Part shown: piece after piece, positions 33,901 through 42,322 of the stretch
How the letters are laid out: each line of letters starts with the position of its first letter
How positions within the stretch are numbered: the first letter of the stretch is position 1
Source of the DNA: Rhodocyclaceae bacterium
GTDB lineage: Bacteria; Pseudomonadota; Gammaproteobacteria; Burkholderiales; Rhodocyclaceae
DNA length: 64,000 bases
NCBI GenBank assembly: GCA_016721505.1
Contig: JADKHX010000013.1
Location: 49,253 to 113,252 of the forward strand
Direction: 5' to 3'
Program-made: the position numbers and the translations under genes
Notes under the pieces: generated by a model
Databases searched by the model: none
The model's input: only the letters and a program-made list of their open reading frames with translations
Told to the model about the DNA's origin: nothing

Positions 33901-35667
33901 TCACTGTGGTGTCAATTCCATCATCGTTGGTTGCGTATCTTCAATGTGCCATGAGGGAAACGATGCGCCAGTCAGATAAACTTTTCCGTCGGGTGAAAAC
34001 TCCACATCGCGAGTAAATGTGGCGCGGCGTGACATCGGAAAAAATGTCCACGCTTTGCTGGCGATATCGAAGCGATAAACCGAATCCGAATTGGTGCCGT
34101 TCACCCATACTTGGTGGCGTGGTTTATCGACGTTAAGTGAATACGCGGTATCGCTGCCTTTGGGTAAAACCGGCATGTCAAAGCGCGTAAATTTTCCCGT
34201 CGCTGGTTCATAGCGCGCGATTTGCGATTCGTTAAACGCAGCGATCCACAAATTTCCGTCGCGGTCAGTACGCAGACGGCGCGGGGCTTTGAAGGGGGTT
34301 GGAATCATCGTTACGTTTCCGCTCGCGGGATCAATCATGCCAATATCGTCGGCATACAGACGGGCGAACCAAACTTTGCCGTCGGGCGTTACGTCAATGC
34401 CGTATGGGAGCGGCGTGCCGGTTGCGGCATGATCGATAGTCACCCAATTAGCCATGGGGATTCCCCATGACATTAGCTTGAAATTGATAGGGATCATCGC
34501 AACTGTGATGCGTTCACCGAAGCTTCGAAATGGTAAATCGTAGTGGGTAAATTTTTTGCTGATTCGATCAAACATTGCCACCTGATTCGATAGCGCCAAC
34601 GTAAACCAAACGCGATCTTTTTGATCAAAACGCAAGGTATGGGGATAAAACCCGCTATCGAAACTGTGATACGTAATCGCCTTGGTTTTTGGATCAAACT
34701 CAATGAGTCGACGTTGGTGCGATGGTGTAATGAAAATGTGTCCGTCCTTGGGCGATTCGGCCAGCGAATGGATTCCTTGGAAGACGCCGTGTTTAGGAAA
34801 CTCTTTCAAGCGTCCGGCCAACAATCCGCCCAATACATCACCCGGCATTGGTGGAATTTTATAGACCGTGTATTTCCCGGTTTTTGGCTCGATTTCGTAG
34901 AGCCTGTCCTGCAAATTGTCGCCGACGTACAGCAGCCCATTAGCATGAAACAAAAAATCATGCATCTGCGACATGCTGTCGCCTATCGGCAATTCGCGTA
35001 CGGTGGCTTTGGCAAGCTCAGCTGGCCACGGCGTGGCCTCAGGCACTAAGCTGGGATTGGCATTGATTTTCTTCCAATGCGCGACCAATAAATCGGGGAT
35101 TTTCTCTTGCCCTGCGGATGACAAGCGGGACCCATAACGCACCATGCGTTTGATCGCGTCGCGCCATTCGTCTGCGGTGCGCTCACGACGTAAAAATGCT
35201 GAACCTTGTTGATGGCAAAAGCCACACTGCAACAAAAATTCTTTTTTCAAATTGACATCGCCAAAATCTATTGTCGAAGTCCATGCATTAGAAGGCTTCT
35301 GCGCTGCCAACTCCATCGCATCCGTTTCGCGCTCAAGCACAATTGCTTTCTTAGTAAGCGCACTAGCTTCGACTTTTACGGTGCGAAATCCAGGTTTCTT
35401 GATGACCAAATGCCATGGAAAATCAGCCGGCGAAATCTCTGTTGAACCGGCGGTATCGGTGAAGCGATGAACCTCAACTGAGCCTTGCTGCAGCTTGCCG
35501 GAAGCAGCGTAACCATCATCTGAGACATCGACTTTTGCCGGCGTGTCCGGGACACGACTAACCATAACAACTGGAATCGGTTTGCCATTTACGTCGGTAA
35601 TAGATATTGACAATGCGTTAGCTACGTTGCATACCAATGCGAACAACAATGTGGCCAATATTTTCAT
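33901..35667 (-). CDS. Secreted beta-propeller protein with a CxxCH site
   Basis: 588 residues. A signal peptide (MKILATLLFALVCNVANA) is followed by a carboxypeptidase-regulatory-like beta domain (residues about 20-110). Next is a short cytochrome-c-like stretch with one haem motif CGFCH (residues about 150-195). The last 380 residues are a six-bladed propeller of the virginiamycin-B-lyase/NHL type, with repeated GKVWFARL and GNLWIAAF blades. This suggests a periplasmic haem protein or lyase-like enzyme; the lyase name is by fold only. ATG 35667 has GAGGAA upstream; the base before gives a TTG that is less likely. Confidence 0.75.
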   Translation of the reverse strand: MKILATLLFALVCNVANALSISITDVNGKPIPVVMVSRVPDTPAKVDVSDDGYAASGKLQQGSVEVHRFTDTAGSTEISPADFPWHLVIKKPGFRTVKVEASALTKKAIVLERETDAMELAAQKPSNAWTSTIDFGDVNLKKEFLLQCGFCHQQGSAFLRRERTADEWRDAIKRMVRYGSRLSSAGQEKIPDLLVAHWKKINANPSLVPEATPWPAELAKATVRELPIGDSMSQMHDFLFHANGLLYVGDNLQDRLYEIEPKTGKYTVYKIPPMPGDVLGGLLAGRLKEFPKHGVFQGIHSLAESPKDGHIFITPSHQRRLIEFDPKTKAITYHSFDSGFYPHTLRFDQKDRVWFTLALSNQVAMFDRISKKFTHYDLPFRSFGERITVAMIPINFKLMSWGIPMANWVTIDHAATGTPLPYGIDVTPDGKVWFARLYADDIGMIDPASGNVTMIPTPFKAPRRLRTDRDGNLWIAAFNESQIARYEPATGKFTRFDMPVLPKGSDTAYSLNVDKPRHQVWVNGTNSDSVYRFDIASKAWTFFPMSRRATFTRDVEFSPDGKVYLTGASFPSWHIEDTQPTMMELTPQ

Positions 35668-35714
35668 CAATATTTCCTCAATACTTGCGGTGGTTATTTT
35701 TGCAGTCGGTGATT

Positions 35715-35730
35715 GCCAGTTGGTGCTGGC
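35715..35730 (-). repeat. Dispersed repeat core between divergent genes
   Basis: GCCAGTTGGTGCTGGC, a perfect core on the minus strand without the ACGGCGTGT flank. It sits 48 bp before the propeller gene start. Confidence 0.7.
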
Positions 35731-35868
35731 GGTGGAATGGCTTGTTCGCCGACCACGCGCTATCGTACTAGACTTTCACTCGGTTATTGAGCTAAAAATC
35801 TAGCATCGTGTTACCTTTACGTTCATGATTCAAATTTCCTCTTTTAGTCGCGCAGCGAACCTCTTGAA

Positions 35869-37446
35869 ATGAATGCGTCCAACATCGCCAGCAATCATCT
35901 TTCAAGCGATACGTCGAGGTTGTTGCACCTATTGGAAATTCAACGGCGCATCAGCGCGGAACGTGATTTGAATTTATTGTCCAAGCGTGTGATGCAAGAA
36001 ATTACGGCGATGTTCGATGCTGAACGCAGCACCTTGTTTTTGTTCGACTGGGAGGCGATGGAATTGCGCACCCACGCCGCGGAAGGTATGGATCGCTCAT
36101 TGGTAGTGCCTTTGCGCATGGGCATCGTCGGCACAGCAATTTTGCGCCGGGAAGTAACAAACGTCGCCGGTGCATATCGGCATCCATTTTTCAATTCTGA
36201 AATTGACGCATCGCTTGGCTACACCACCGATAGTTTGCTTGTTGCGCCGATGATTTCCAGCGATGGACGTGTGCTTGGTGGGGTCGAACTGATTAACAAA
36301 TTGAGCGGACGTTTTACCGCTGATGACGAAGCTATTTTGGTCGCAGCAGCCGCGCGTATTGGGCGTTGGATAGAAAGTGGCAGCACCTATCCGGCCGGTG
36401 TGGAAGCCGAAATCGTCGATATACGCAATCAAATTCGGTGCGATCGCGGCACGGTTTTTGGCCTTGAGGCGCGCACCGGGCGTTTAGTTTCCATTTACGC
36501 CGATGGGGGCAACGGTAGAACACTTTCCTTGAATATGAAACTTGGCATTGCGGGGATGGTCGCAGTGACGGGTAAGAGCGTACTCATTGAAGATGCCTGG
36601 AACGATCCACGGTTTGATCGTAGCGTCGATCAACGCACCGGCTATCGAACCCGCTCCATGCTGTGTGTTCCGCTAAAAAATGGAACCGGGCAAACTGTCG
36701 GCGTTGTGCAAGCCATCAATCGCTCTGACGGCGACTTTACTGCTGAAGATTTGACGACGCTCGAGGCCGTGGCTGGTGTGGTGGCTATCGCGGTAGAGAG
36801 CGCGTTGCTTTTCTCTGATTACGAACGCCAGTTCCGAACATTGCTGGGAGCAATTGCAGACTCATATGATGCGGCCTTTCCAGCCATGGCGGGGCATGCC
36901 GTGCGTACCACGAAAATCGCGCTGGCAATTGGCCATCGCTTGGGTTTGTCACGCGAGGAACTCGATCTGCTCGAAGTCGCCTCTATGCTGCATGACTTTG
37001 GGATGGTGGCCATGGACGCTGCGTTGCTGATGAAAAATGGGAAGCTGACGGATAGCGAATTTGACAAAATCAAATCCCATGCAAGCTTGACGGAAGAACT
37101 GCTGCATCGCGTGCAATTCACCCGCAAATATCGGCAAGTACCGTTAATCGCTGCATCGCACCATGAGACACCTGACGGAAAAGGATATCCTCGTGGAATG
37201 GTCAGTGCAGAAATCCCATTTATGAGCCGTATTATTGCCGTCGCCGATGCGTATACGGCGATGCTGGCACCGCGCCCCTATCGAGCGCCTATGCCGCTGG
37301 CGGCAGCGCTAGCAGCGCTAGAAAACGAAAGCGGAAACAAATTTGATAGTCACGTACTTGCGGCGTTGGTCGCGCATTTGGATTCACCTGAGTTTGCCGA
37401 TAGTGTTGTCTCATCGACCCCGCTGAATTTAACTAAGCCGCACTAA
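35869..37446 (+). CDS. GAF-GAF-HD-GYP domain protein
   Basis: 525 residues: two GAF sensor domains (about 25-165 and 180-315), then an HD-GYP domain (about 325-510). The HD-GYP motifs are MLHDFGMVAMD (the HD pair), HASLTEELL, SHHETPDGKGYPRG (HHE and GYP) and RIIAVADAYTAM. The usual lysine after HDxG is Met, seen in some divergent members. The family hydrolyses cyclic di-GMP or related dinucleotides; the GAF domains would bind a small ligand. It starts a pair with the next HD gene after a 5-bp gap. Confidence 0.85.
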   Translation: MNASNIASNHLSSDTSRLLHLLEIQRRISAERDLNLLSKRVMQEITAMFDAERSTLFLFDWEAMELRTHAAEGMDRSLVVPLRMGIVGTAILRREVTNVAGAYRHPFFNSEIDASLGYTTDSLLVAPMISSDGRVLGGVELINKLSGRFTADDEAILVAAAARIGRWIESGSTYPAGVEAEIVDIRNQIRCDRGTVFGLEARTGRLVSIYADGGNGRTLSLNMKLGIAGMVAVTGKSVLIEDAWNDPRFDRSVDQRTGYRTRSMLCVPLKNGTGQTVGVVQAINRSDGDFTAEDLTTLEAVAGVVAIAVESALLFSDYERQFRTLLGAIADSYDAAFPAMAGHAVRTTKIALAIGHRLGLSREELDLLEVASMLHDFGMVAMDAALLMKNGKLTDSEFDKIKSHASLTEELLHRVQFTRKYRQVPLIAASHHETPDGKGYPRGMVSAEIPFMSRIIAVADAYTAMLAPRPYRAPMPLAAALAALENESGNKFDSHVLAALVAHLDSPEFADSVVSSTPLNLTKPH

Positions 37447-37451
37447 GCACA

Positions 37452-38369
37452 ATGAGCATAGATCGACCCTCCGCCGCGCTGGGCAACGTTACTGATACCG
37501 AAGAGGTTGAGGCACAGGTGTTGGCAACGGTCAAACGATTTGCGCCGGGGCATGACTTAAACCAGATAGAAACCGCCTTCGGGTTGTTGCGTACCGCTTT
37601 TGCCGGAGAACTGCCAGGCTATCAACCGCTCAAAACGCTGTATCACAACAATTCACATACGAATGAAGTTGTACTTTGCTCCGCACGTATGTTGCATGGC
37701 TTGGCGCAGGGCGGGCGCGGATTGGATAGCGAGCACATAGACGCGGCAATTGTCGGCGCCTTGATGCACGACATCGGCTATTTAATGACCAACGAAGAAG
37801 CCAGCGGCACCGGTGCGCAATTCACGACCTCGCACGTCAATCGCGGTGTTGAATTCGCCAAAAAACACTTGGTGCATATTTCACCATCAACGCTTGCTGC
37901 CACTGTCAAAGTGATTCAAGTTACCGATCATCGACAACATCCTGATTGGGTCAAATTTGATAACCCGCAGCAACAGCTTGCCGCCTACGCCACTGCTACT
38001 GCCGACTTGATTGGACAGATGGCGAATCGCGAATATATAGAACGCCTGTTGTATTTGTATTTTGAGTTTGAAGAAGCCAAACTCGGCGGCTTCACCGATA
38101 TTCACGATTTGTTAGAAAAGACCATAAGCTTCTATCGTCTGACAAAAAATCGCCTCGATCACGATCTCACCGGCTTATCAATGTATCTGCCACATCACTT
38201 CGCCCAAACCATCGGTGAAGAAAGAAATTTTTACACCGAATCAATCAACCGAAACTTGACCTTCCTCGGCGACCTGATGAAGGACAGCCGGCAAAAAAGG
38301 TTCGAGCGACTTAAGCGCGGCGGGATCGTTGATCGCGTGCTGGAGATGCAGCGACCGGGCGTGCATTGA
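37452..38369 (+). CDS. HD-domain phosphohydrolase
   Basis: 305 residues. Metal-binding residues follow the phosphodiesterase/HD pattern: LYHNNSHTNEV, then ALMHDIGYL, then TSHVNRGVEF and VTDHRQHPD. There is no GYP motif and no extra domain. It is 5 bp downstream of the GAF-GAF-HD-GYP gene, so the two are probably co-expressed and may act on the same nucleotide signal. Substrate unknown. Confidence 0.75.
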   Translation: MSIDRPSAALGNVTDTEEVEAQVLATVKRFAPGHDLNQIETAFGLLRTAFAGELPGYQPLKTLYHNNSHTNEVVLCSARMLHGLAQGGRGLDSEHIDAAIVGALMHDIGYLMTNEEASGTGAQFTTSHVNRGVEFAKKHLVHISPSTLAATVKVIQVTDHRQHPDWVKFDNPQQQLAAYATATADLIGQMANREYIERLLYLYFEFEEAKLGGFTDIHDLLEKTISFYRLTKNRLDHDLTGLSMYLPHHFAQTIGEERNFYTESINRNLTFLGDLMKDSRQKRFERLKRGGIVDRVLEMQRPGVH

Positions 38370-38434
38370 GGGTTTGCAATTTCCGCAAGCGGTGATGACT
38401 CGGCTTGCGTTAATGCGGTAGTAGCGAACTGCGC

Positions 38435-38462
38435 AACGGCGTGTCACCAGCACCAACTGGTG
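38435..38462 (+). repeat. Dispersed repeat copy between HD and kinase genes
   Basis: Full-length copy: AACGGCGTGT, CA, the core and TG. It lies between convergent genes in a 200-bp gap that otherwise holds only weak inverted repeats. Confidence 0.85.
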
Positions 38463-38575
38463 ATAGAGGGGAACAACGGACGCTACGCTTTAAGCTAACG
38501 CATGCCCTGCGGCGCGGAGAACTTCGTCGCAAAGCTAAGCGAAAAACGGGACAACTGCTGGGATCCCCAGCAAGC

Positions 38576-40519
38576 TTATCCAACACCGGCAATTGCCGAA
38601 TCCGGTGCGATCGTTGGCAGTGTGATACTGAATCGGGTTCCCTCGCCAGGTGCGGAAGTCAGCTTGAGTGTACCCCCAAGTGCCCCCGTTATAAGGTTAT
38701 GCACCAGATACAGGCCAAGCCCCGAGCCACCCTGACCCAGACGCGTGGTGAAGAAGGGATCAAATGCGCGCTTAACGATATCTTCCGCCATGCCTTTGCC
38801 ATTGTCGGATACCACCAACAGCACTGTGTGAGGGAGAGTGTTGGCGTCCACGGTCGCTGATAGTTCAATCACGAGATCCTTACCGGCGACCAGCGCATGC
38901 ACGACGGCATTGCTGACCAAGTTGGTCAGCACCTGTTCAATTGCCCCGGGGTAAGTGTCAAGCTCTATACCGGAGGGAATATTTACACGCGGCTTTACCG
39001 GCTGATTCTTGTACAAAGGCGACACCGATACCAGCGTTTCAGCGACCAGGCTGGCAAGATCAAAGCGCCGGCGACTCATGCTGGTCTGATCGACCGCCAC
39101 TTGCTTGAAGCTCGATACCAATTCCGCCGCACGACGAATATTGCGTTCGATCAAATCGCAGGCGTTGCTGCTCGTACTGACGAAGGCATCCAGCTCCGAG
39201 CGCTTCAATGTGTTGCCAGCGACCCCCTGGCGTAATCCGTCCAGACCGGCCTGCAAGGTTGTCACAACGGTATACGCGTTGCCGACAGGAGTATTCAATT
39301 CGTGTGCGACTCCAGCCACCAATCCGCCCAGCGCAGCCAATTTTTCACTATGGATAAGCTGGCCCATGGCCTGCTGGAGTTCGGCCGTGCTGCGATCCAA
39401 AGCCGCGGTGCGCGCGGCAACCAGTTCTTCAAGACGCCCTCGATAGACTTCCAGATCGCGTGCAGTTTGTTCCCGTTGGGTGATGTCGGTGGAGACGTTG
39501 CACACCGAAACCGGCCTTTTGCCATCGCCGAACAGCGGAAATTTGATGCTCAGAAAGGTTCGCTTCTCGCCAAACCACTCAATATGCTCGACATACTCCG
39601 CTGCTTTGCCGCTCAACAACACCTCGCGATCACTTGCGCCTAATTGCTTGGCTAAGTCGGGCGGTAACAACTGTTCAAAGGTCTTGCCGATAATTGCCGT
39701 ATCGGCACTGCGAAACAAATCTTTGTAGTACTGATTGACCATCAAGAAGCGACCGTTATCATCCTTTAGCGCAACCGCAGCGGGCACATGATCGAGAATA
39801 TCCAGCAAGCGCCGGTCACTTTCGCGCATTTCCCGGCTCAGCGCCATGCTCATCGCAATCGGGATAATCGCAATACCGATGGGTCCAAGTGGCAAAGTCT
39901 CGGCGATCATTCCCAACCGCACCAGAAAACCCTGCGACGAAAACCCGACAAAGGCGACGATAGACGATGCGATCACCAAGGTGTTGAGGTTGCGCACCTT
40001 CCAGTAGTGGCGAAGCAGCATCACGACCGCCGAAATATTCAGGCCCATTGCGGTGAGCGAAACCAGCTTCATCCAGCGGCCATCAGCAGGGATGGAAACG
40101 GTGATCGACTCTCCCCATGAGGTATGGTACTGATGCAACAGAGGGGGGTTATCAAACTGAACGGTATAGGGCGAAAACAAGGCCATTAAGGTCACGAAAA
40201 CCATGTCCGCAACCGCCACCCAAACAATGACCCGATTTTTGGAGCCCGTGTAGGACTGAACAAAAACGATCATCAATACGCAAGAAATACCGAAAGAGCT
40301 GTGCAAAACTCGAGTGAAATTCAAATAGTGTGTGACGTCTGTAGTGGCCAGAGTTGCAATCGTCGATAAGCCATAGATTACGCAGGCAAGGCAGGTTCCC
40401 GCCAGTAACAAATGGTCGCGATTTATCGGTTTGCGCAAGCCAAGCAAGGCGTGATTGAGCGCTGCATAGCCGCCTACCCCGGCGAGAAACAGCAGTGTTG
40501 GCAGGTACAGCGATGTCAT
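38576..40519 (-). CDS. Membrane sensor histidine kinase with PAS domain
   Basis: 647 residues. Seven predicted membrane helices fill residues 1-240, followed by a PAS domain (about 245-365: DHVPAAVALKDDNGRFLMVNQ) and a coiled segment. Next comes the dimerisation/phosphoacceptor helix with the histidine in VAGVAHELNTPVG, and an ATPase domain with N-box VLTNLVSNAV, VSDNGKGMAED and GSGLGLYLVHNL. It autophosphorylates in response to an unknown signal. No response regulator is adjacent. It is last in a minus-strand run with the cyclase and RidA genes (11-bp gap). Confidence 0.9.
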   Translation of the reverse strand: MTSLYLPTLLFLAGVGGYAALNHALLGLRKPINRDHLLLAGTCLACVIYGLSTIATLATTDVTHYLNFTRVLHSSFGISCVLMIVFVQSYTGSKNRVIVWVAVADMVFVTLMALFSPYTVQFDNPPLLHQYHTSWGESITVSIPADGRWMKLVSLTAMGLNISAVVMLLRHYWKVRNLNTLVIASSIVAFVGFSSQGFLVRLGMIAETLPLGPIGIAIIPIAMSMALSREMRESDRRLLDILDHVPAAVALKDDNGRFLMVNQYYKDLFRSADTAIIGKTFEQLLPPDLAKQLGASDREVLLSGKAAEYVEHIEWFGEKRTFLSIKFPLFGDGKRPVSVCNVSTDITQREQTARDLEVYRGRLEELVAARTAALDRSTAELQQAMGQLIHSEKLAALGGLVAGVAHELNTPVGNAYTVVTTLQAGLDGLRQGVAGNTLKRSELDAFVSTSSNACDLIERNIRRAAELVSSFKQVAVDQTSMSRRRFDLASLVAETLVSVSPLYKNQPVKPRVNIPSGIELDTYPGAIEQVLTNLVSNAVVHALVAGKDLVIELSATVDANTLPHTVLLVVSDNGKGMAEDIVKRAFDPFFTTRLGQGGSGLGLYLVHNLITGALGGTLKLTSAPGEGTRFSITLPTIAPDSAIAGVG

Positions 40520-40530
40520 TGCGATATTTT

Positions 40531-40899
40531 CTAATGTGCTGAGTGCCTGCGCGCCGCCATCGCCTGTATCTCAACGCGCATCAGCGGGTTGGTCAACGCG
40601 GCATGGATACAGGCTCTCACCGGTGCGCAGCTGGCGGGTAGCCAAGCTTCCCAAATCTCATTGAAGCGGGCTAAATCCTGGGCCTGTGGCAAATAGATGG
40701 TCACACTGAGTAAGCGTTCGGGCGAGCTATCGTTGTCGGCTAATCGTTTAGCCAGCATTCCCAGCATTTCCCTGGCTTGTGCGGCAATGTCGGCATCTAA
40801 TTTTTCGGGCACTTCGCATAAAAAAAGTAAGCCGTTCCACGCCACCGTATCAGACCAACGGGCAGTAGTCCCACTGCGCACAATTTCTTCATTGTTCAT
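40531..40899 (-). CDS. RidA family protein
   Basis: 122 residues, typical of the RidA/YjgF/UK114 family. NGLLFLCEVPEK, SPERLLSVTIYLPQ and PVRACIHAALTNPLMRVEIQAMAA are family segments; the arginine in VRACI sits where RidA proteins bind carboxylates. Many members hydrolyse reactive enamines or imines. The gene overlaps the cyclase gene by 4 bp, suggesting joint action on one small-molecule pathway. Confidence 0.85.
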   Translation of the reverse strand: MNNEEIVRSGTTARWSDTVAWNGLLFLCEVPEKLDADIAAQAREMLGMLAKRLADNDSSPERLLSVTIYLPQAQDLARFNEIWEAWLPASCAPVRACIHAALTNPLMRVEIQAMAARRHSAH

Positions 40900-41705
40900 G
40901 GCGCGGCGCCCGAAAGTCGGTCGTCAAAGATAGCAACTGCCCGTGTCCAGCCAGCCGAGGCACCGCGAATTTTGTGAGGAAAACATGAAATGAAGAAGCC
41001 ATCGGCAGGCAGAACTTCAAGGTTGTGCATTTTTTCCAAATGACAATAGCCGATGTCGCGACCGGCTTTATGGCCTTCCCAAATAAGCGATGCGTCAGCG
41101 GTTTCTTGATATTTTTTTGCCGTGTGCACAAACGGCGCGTCCCAACTCCACGCGTCGGTGCCGGTAAGTCGGACACCGCGTTCGAGCAGATACATAGTTG
41201 CCGCGTAACCCATGCCGCATCCCGCTGACACGTAATCTGCCGCGCCATAGCGGCTGCCAGCGCTGGTATTGATGATGACAATTTCCAGTGGTGCAAGCGT
41301 GTGCTTGATGCGCGCCAATTCGTTTTCAACATCCTCCGCGGTGACCACATAGCCATCGGCGAAGTGCCGAAAATCCAGCTTAACGCCGGGTTGAAAGCAC
41401 CAATCCAGCGGCACTTGGTCGATGGTGGTCGACGCTTCTTTGTGGCCCAGGGCTTTGTTCATAGTGCTATGAAAATGGTAGGGCGCATCCAGATGCGTGC
41501 CGTTGTGCGTGCATAAACTCACCAATTCAATTGCCCAGCCTTCGCTGTCGGGCAGATCGTCTTGTTTGAGGCCGGGGAAAAACGGCGCAATCTGCCCGAA
41601 CGAGGACTGGTGATCGAAATATTGGATCTTTGGCGCCACGGCGGGCGGGTCACTCACTACATCGTTTTCGAGATAGATCGAAAGATCAACAATTTTCCTG
41701 GCCAT
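40896..41705 (-). CDS. Cyclase / kynurenine formamidase-like hydrolase
   Basis: 269 residues. It carries the metal-binding signature of the cyclase family (THNGTHLDAPYHFH) and begins KIVDLSIYLENDV as family members do. Such enzymes are metal-dependent amidases or hydrolases, including kynurenine formamidase KynB, but this protein is longer than KynB and no kyn genes are nearby. The ATG at 41705 is preceded by AGGAA; a longer frame to 41771 lacks support. Confidence 0.82.
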   Translation of the reverse strand: MARKIVDLSIYLENDVVSDPPAVAPKIQYFDHQSSFGQIAPFFPGLKQDDLPDSEGWAIELVSLCTHNGTHLDAPYHFHSTMNKALGHKEASTTIDQVPLDWCFQPGVKLDFRHFADGYVVTAEDVENELARIKHTLAPLEIVIINTSAGSRYGAADYVSAGCGMGYAATMYLLERGVRLTGTDAWSWDAPFVHTAKKYQETADASLIWEGHKAGRDIGYCHLEKMHNLEVLPADGFFISCFPHKIRGASAGWTRAVAIFDDRLSGAAP

Positions 41706-41811
41706 TGAGGGGTTCCTGAAAGTTAGTGGCAGAGTGTAGCAAGCGACGATAATCGGGCATGGAGTCGACACTATCGACTATATCGATGAAACCAATCTGA
41801 CGAGAATCTTT

Positions 41812-42084
41812 ATGACAATGAAATCAACCGATCTACAAAAACAACTAGGACTCAAAATCAGCAGCCGCCTTGGCGCTGCCGGAATCCCCAGCCGATATGG
41901 CAGCGCGGCGGGTTTGGGCGACAAGCGCGAGCAACGCGAACAAGACCGTGCTTTGGGTTTGATGCCATTCGCTTGCAAATTGCCCTCGGCGCTGGTCAAG
42001 CAACTGCAGGAAAAAGGCGCGACGCATGAAGGTGGTATCAATGCATTAATGCTAAAGCTGCTAACCGGGGCGCTTGCCGCTTAA
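41812..42084 (+). CDS. Hypothetical protein, 90 residues
   Basis: Small, soluble and charged. It has an N-terminal LGLKISSRLGAAG segment, a basic/acidic middle (GDKREQREQDRALG), then a segment resembling a short amphipathic domain (MPFACKLPSALVKQLQEKGATHEGGINALMLKLL). A second ATG at 41818 could be the start. Its stop codon overlaps the left inverted end of the element that follows. Function not recognised. Confidence 0.6.
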   Translation: MTMKSTDLQKQLGLKISSRLGAAGIPSRYGSAAGLGDKREQREQDRALGLMPFACKLPSALVKQLQEKGATHEGGINALMLKLLTGALAA

Positions 42085-42322
42085 ACCTAGAAACCTCAGT
42101 TGGACGCGCCCGAGTGTGCGACTGGCGGGGCGACTGGCAAGGCACGAGGAGGACGCAGGCTCCACCCCTGCTACGACGAGTAACGCAGTCAGGCGTCGCG
42201 CCAGTCGTGCAATCGGGTGTGTAGCGTACTCACCCGAAAGGTGAGCGACCCCAACAACGCGGAAGTCAGTAAACATAAGGAGTTCAGATCGAAAACAAGC
42301 GGTCAACTTAGGTTTCTAGGTT
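42084..42322. mobile_element. MITE-like element with 19-bp inverted ends
   Basis: The left end AACCTAGAAACCTCAGTTG (42084-42102) and the reverse complement of the right end (42304-42322) match at 18 of 19 bases. Inside are a subterminal inverted pair (GCGACTGGCG near 42118 and CGCCAGTCG near 42200) and a short hairpin CTCACC/GGTGAG near 42230-42245. There is no coding capacity and no clear target duplication. The whole unit could fold as one long hairpin and end both convergent transcripts. Confidence 0.75.
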
